Below, piece by piece: positions 62,401 through 64,000 of a DNA stretch of 64,000 nucleotides. Both the position numbers and the translations under genes were made by a program. The DNA is from Vibrio penaeicida (GTDB lineage Bacteria > Pseudomonadota > Gammaproteobacteria > Enterobacterales > Vibrionaceae). Every line of letters begins with the position of its first letter. Positions within the stretch are counted from its first letter, which is position 1. Location: NCBI RefSeq assembly GCF_030689305.1, contig NZ_JAUYVM010000007.1:186001-250000 (forward strand), read 5' to 3'. The notes beneath the pieces were generated by a model. The model was not told the origin of the DNA. It made no database searches and saw only the letters and a list, made by a program, of their open reading frames with translations.

Positions 62401-62708
62401 TTTAAGTCTGTGCGTTCAAATTCAATGTAGCTGTTTGCGGCAATTCCGCCATGGCTTAACGCATCGGTCCGACCAATCATATAAGCTTGCTGAATCGGTG
62501 TTTGAGGAAACGGTTCGAATCGCTCGGCGTCACTGCCTTTGTTATTGTCGCTAAGTCGCTGCAACAATACAGGTTTCATTTCTATCAACCGAGCGCGAAG
62601 GTGCTCATTCAATGCCCCCGGGGGCGCTCGGAATTTTAGTTGTCCTTCTTCTGCCCAAATCTGTATTGCCGCAGCATCCAAATCATCGAGGAGTTGTTTC
62701 AGACTCAT
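59418..62708 (-). CDS. NRPS: docking - cyclisation - adenylation (Cys) - PCP
   Basis: A 1096-aa synthetase. Residues 1-55 form a TubC-type N-terminal docking domain (SLKQLLDDLDAAAIQIWAEE onward). The heterocyclisation domain (about 66-500) has D197-x4-D202 (DLIVLD). The adenylation domain (about 520-1000) has IFTSGSTGTPKGVCM. Its specificity residues read D-L-Y-N-L-S-L-I-W, the classic cysteine code, from FDLSVYDIFG, WNSVPALLQ, LVSGDW and LGGATEAAIW. A PCP follows with serine in ELGLSSVDL. No release domain. Start and stop codons overlap neighbours (ATGA at both ends), so it is translationally coupled. Confidence 0.93.
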   Translation of the reverse strand: MSLKQLLDDLDAAAIQIWAEEGQLKFRAPPGALNEHLRARLIEMKPVLLQRLSDNNKGSDAERFEPFPQTPIQQAYMIGRTDALSHGGIAANSYIEFERTDLNIEFAEAALNQVIASHDMLRTVLLPERQQKVLQEVPSYGIPVTNLVGHSPEQQEAELQRIRKTLSEKVRDPEQWPLFDLHISRTEQGIRLHSCVDLIVLDAWSCQLFFQEWFQRIEGQEPSPAPQLRFRDLMVSQYASDKSDAIHYWKNALTTLPDAPNLPAPFKGRGNTGQFKRFHYHLPEKEWAAFQATCREHKLTPTSALATVFANSLSCWSANEDLTLNVTLFNRPPGDEDINRVLGEFTNTTLLSFDKMNLIFEAQVGRTQNQLLERLEHSDLSGVEIVRELARQRADYSKSLMPVVFTSLLIGEDGAPQKSLGWEQVYGISQTPQVTLDHQIYEEHGGINLNWDVAESAIDLDAAEEAFNHYRLQIDALANQPESWRQPLSRALPASQLKARNRIHAKNGVLPTGGLTDDFWLNLPKTAAQPAIFSPEGTLSYEQLACWAVSISEKLKACGVSQGDRVLIAMEKSPKQIAAVLSVLYLGGVYVPVSPDQPRARMHAICEQSAPKAVLCRASLELDTVPEIVVSPPSDDTSQPLENLVRQRCPLQAEQPAYIIFTSGSTGTPKGVCMQHGAVLNTLHDMQQRFGLQPSDRVFALSNLSFDLSVYDIFGTLNFGAALVLPAPDQERNPEHWADMMSQYDVSIWNSVPALLQMLIVWSRNANRKMPPSLRLALVSGDWVPMTQGAELKALSEAKLIALGGATEAAIWSNWQDVAEQTEDWLTVPYGQPLSGQYYRVLDTYGADRPNLVPGALYIGGLGLAREYWQDEEKTSSSFILNPSSEYPLERLYKTGDYGRFWQDVTLEFLGRRDQQVKIGGHRIELGEIIHALESHPDVSRAIAIVRDGTLLAYAVTNVNETSLQQHCARLLPDYMLPKRIGTLTKLPLSANGKVDTKALPALSAKSIKSAKGRSRKDSLVAKILKRKLGIKNLDPQMNFFELGLSSVDLVEAHGQLNAELPFDVPVTDLFTHTTVSALDAHIATLVEQHSLGQPA

Positions 62709-64000
62709 AGCGTTTCCTCAGTTAATTCAATGTTGAAAGAGGCATTGTTGGCATCACGTTGCGTCAGCATTTCGTCTGTTAAGGTACCGCCCACTAATCC
62801 GTGAACGTAAATTTGCTCTTTTTCCAGACCGCATAATTGATTGATTTGCGAAGGAGATAAATCGCCGATATGACAAGTTCCAATCCCTGCGTTTACCGCA
62901 TAGTTGTCGACCAACTGCGCCATTGACCCGGCTTCAATGAGCCCAAACGGTAGGCTTGAACCTTCATAAAGCGGTACGATATCTGGCAGATTGAGGGCAA
63001 AAGCCAAAACAAAATGCGCATCTCCAATCCATTCCTTATTGCCAGCGCTGAGGTTTTCTATCTGAGGCAAGGGTGTATTTCCCCGAGGCAGCAATTTATG
63101 TGAATGGGGATCGTATAAATACGTGCCTTTTTCTAGCCCCTCGACTTGGTAAGCAAGAAGGTATGTTTGAATTGGATACATTCCTCCTGCAGAAGCATAA
63201 GGGCGGTATTGGTTGTTGTTACACCAGTAAACTCGAAGCGCATCGAGCATTTGGGAAAGTGCGAGTTGAGTGACAGGCGTCGAACTAAATGCACGTGCAC
63301 TGCGTCTTGTAGCGTCGGGTACGTTGCCAGTATCGGGTAGATTGATGGCATGTTTGTCATCGAGAGCGCGATGACGGGTTTTGAACAAGCGACGCTCAAG
63401 AGCATCCAAAATGACTGGGGTTTCCTCCAAGTAATCTTGAACCTGCTCTTCACCCGGCCAAATTGATTTCCCTTTTGTATTACCACTGGAAGAAGGCAGC
63501 AGCTCAGCAACCAGTTCAATTAGATCCGGTATGGCAACAGTACGAGCTAGTGTGGTTAATTGTGGGCGCGTGCCTGAAAATTTTTGTATTCGGCTGGCCA
63601 ATGCAATCAGCTCTAGTGATGTCACACCAAGGGCGACAAGATTGTCGTTTGGCAGAACCTGCTCGCGCTTGAGAACTTCCGCCACCATATTGCAGACCTG
63701 TTCACTCAGGTCATTGTCTGGTTTGAATGAGCGGTGCGTAGGAGCTTTTTCCGTGAGTGCCAGTAGCGCTTTGTTGTCAATTTTCCCGTTGGAGGTGAGT
63801 GGGAAACTTTCGACCTGATGCCATATACTCGGCACCATGTAATGGGGCAGGTGCTGCGCTAACGTTTCCTTTAATGACTCTAAACAAAGCGTCTCACTTT
63901 CTGCTTTCACAAATGCCGCTAAGCTCTTTCGAGTCCCTTCCCCTTTGGGTAACACGCGGCAATCTTGAATGCCATCTAATCCGTTGATCGCCTGGCTTAC
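62705..64000 (-). CDS. NRPS, partial: adenylation (C-terminal end) - PCP - McbC-type oxidase
   Basis: The frame is open to the right edge, so the 5' part lies outside. Visible parts are the end of an adenylation domain (QAINGLDGIQDCRVLP, then FPLTSNGKIDNKALL with the A10 lysine), a PCP (VALGVTSLELIAL), and an FMN-binding nitroreductase-fold oxidase (about the last 230 residues). The oxidase has RRSARAF, YASAGGMYPIQTYLLAY, GTYLYDPHSHKLLPRG and AGIGTCHIGDL. Such Ox domains oxidise thiazolines to thiazoles, as in the A-PCP-Ox protein of bleomycin synthesis. The stop overlaps the next NRPS start (ATGA). The amino acid used cannot be read from the visible part. Confidence 0.9.
   Translation of the reverse strand, partial: VSQAINGLDGIQDCRVLPKGEGTRKSLAAFVKAESETLCLESLKETLAQHLPHYMVPSIWHQVESFPLTSNGKIDNKALLALTEKAPTHRSFKPDNDLSEQVCNMVAEVLKREQVLPNDNLVALGVTSLELIALASRIQKFSGTRPQLTTLARTVAIPDLIELVAELLPSSSGNTKGKSIWPGEEQVQDYLEETPVILDALERRLFKTRHRALDDKHAINLPDTGNVPDATRRSARAFSSTPVTQLALSQMLDALRVYWCNNNQYRPYASAGGMYPIQTYLLAYQVEGLEKGTYLYDPHSHKLLPRGNTPLPQIENLSAGNKEWIGDAHFVLAFALNLPDIVPLYEGSSLPFGLIEAGSMAQLVDNYAVNAGIGTCHIGDLSPSQINQLCGLEKEQIYVHGLVGGTLTDEMLTQRDANNASFNIELTEETL

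Noticed and set aside
53884..63987. Many plus-strand open frames of 60-100 codons opposite the NRPS genes
   Set aside because: They are shadows of the long minus-strand synthetase frames, with no ribosome sites or family resemblance.

Overview
The window looks like a chromosome segment of a Vibrio species (Vibrionaceae). The evidence is protein-level recognition. There is a full-length AphA (the PadR-family low-cell-density quorum-sensing and virulence regulator found in vibrios), an ArgH carrying a C-terminal acetyltransferase domain, OxyR beside a peroxiredoxin-glutaredoxin hybrid, an Xds-type secreted nuclease next to trpS, and the order pilMNOPQ-aroK-aroB-damX-dam-rpe-gph-trpS. I cannot name the species.

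Bases 1-39969 are conserved core. They run: the end of rpmE; an NADP-type malic enzyme; the methionine block metJ / metBL / metF with MetJ operators; aphA; ppc; the divergent arginine block argE / argCBGH with an ARG box; phoA with tandem Pho-box repeats; a peroxide-defence block (flavin disulfide reductase, Prx-Grx, oxyR, with a well-spaced OxyR site); mrcA (PBP1a) divergent from pilMNOPQ (type IV pilus alignment complex and secretin); aroKB; damX-dam-rpe-gph; trpS; and a large secreted nuclease (Xds/ExeM type). Most units end in clear hairpin-plus-T terminators.

From about 40028 to the right edge the content is accessory, in three neighbouring loci. (1) 40028-45623 is an isonitrile natural-product locus: a divergent LysR regulator, an IsnB/PvcB-type Fe(II)/2-oxoglutarate oxygenase, an FAD aromatic hydroxylase, and an isonitrile synthase (PvcA/IsnA/Dit1 family). 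The synthase is fused to a second oxygenase-like domain that seems to have lost its iron ligands. (2) 46093-53750 is a set of six exported proteins of unknown function: two tandem paralogous small four-cysteine proteins, a 523-aa protein, a 377-aa helical protein, a 798-aa beta-rich protein and a 598-aa protein. The last resembles the N-terminal half of eukaryotic large lipid transfer proteins (vitellogenin/MTP). (3) 53826-64000, on the minus strand and running off the right edge, is a salicylate-primed NRPS assembly line: a PchB-like isochorismate-pyruvate lyase, a salicylate-AMP ligase, ArCP-Cy-A-PCP, docking-Cy-A-PCP, and a partial A-PCP-oxidase. Two adenylation domains read as cysteine-specific, and the oxidase suggests a thiazole. 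A pyochelin/yersiniabactin-like metallophore is the simplest guess.

I saw no tRNA, rRNA, CRISPR array, insertion sequence or integrase in the window.
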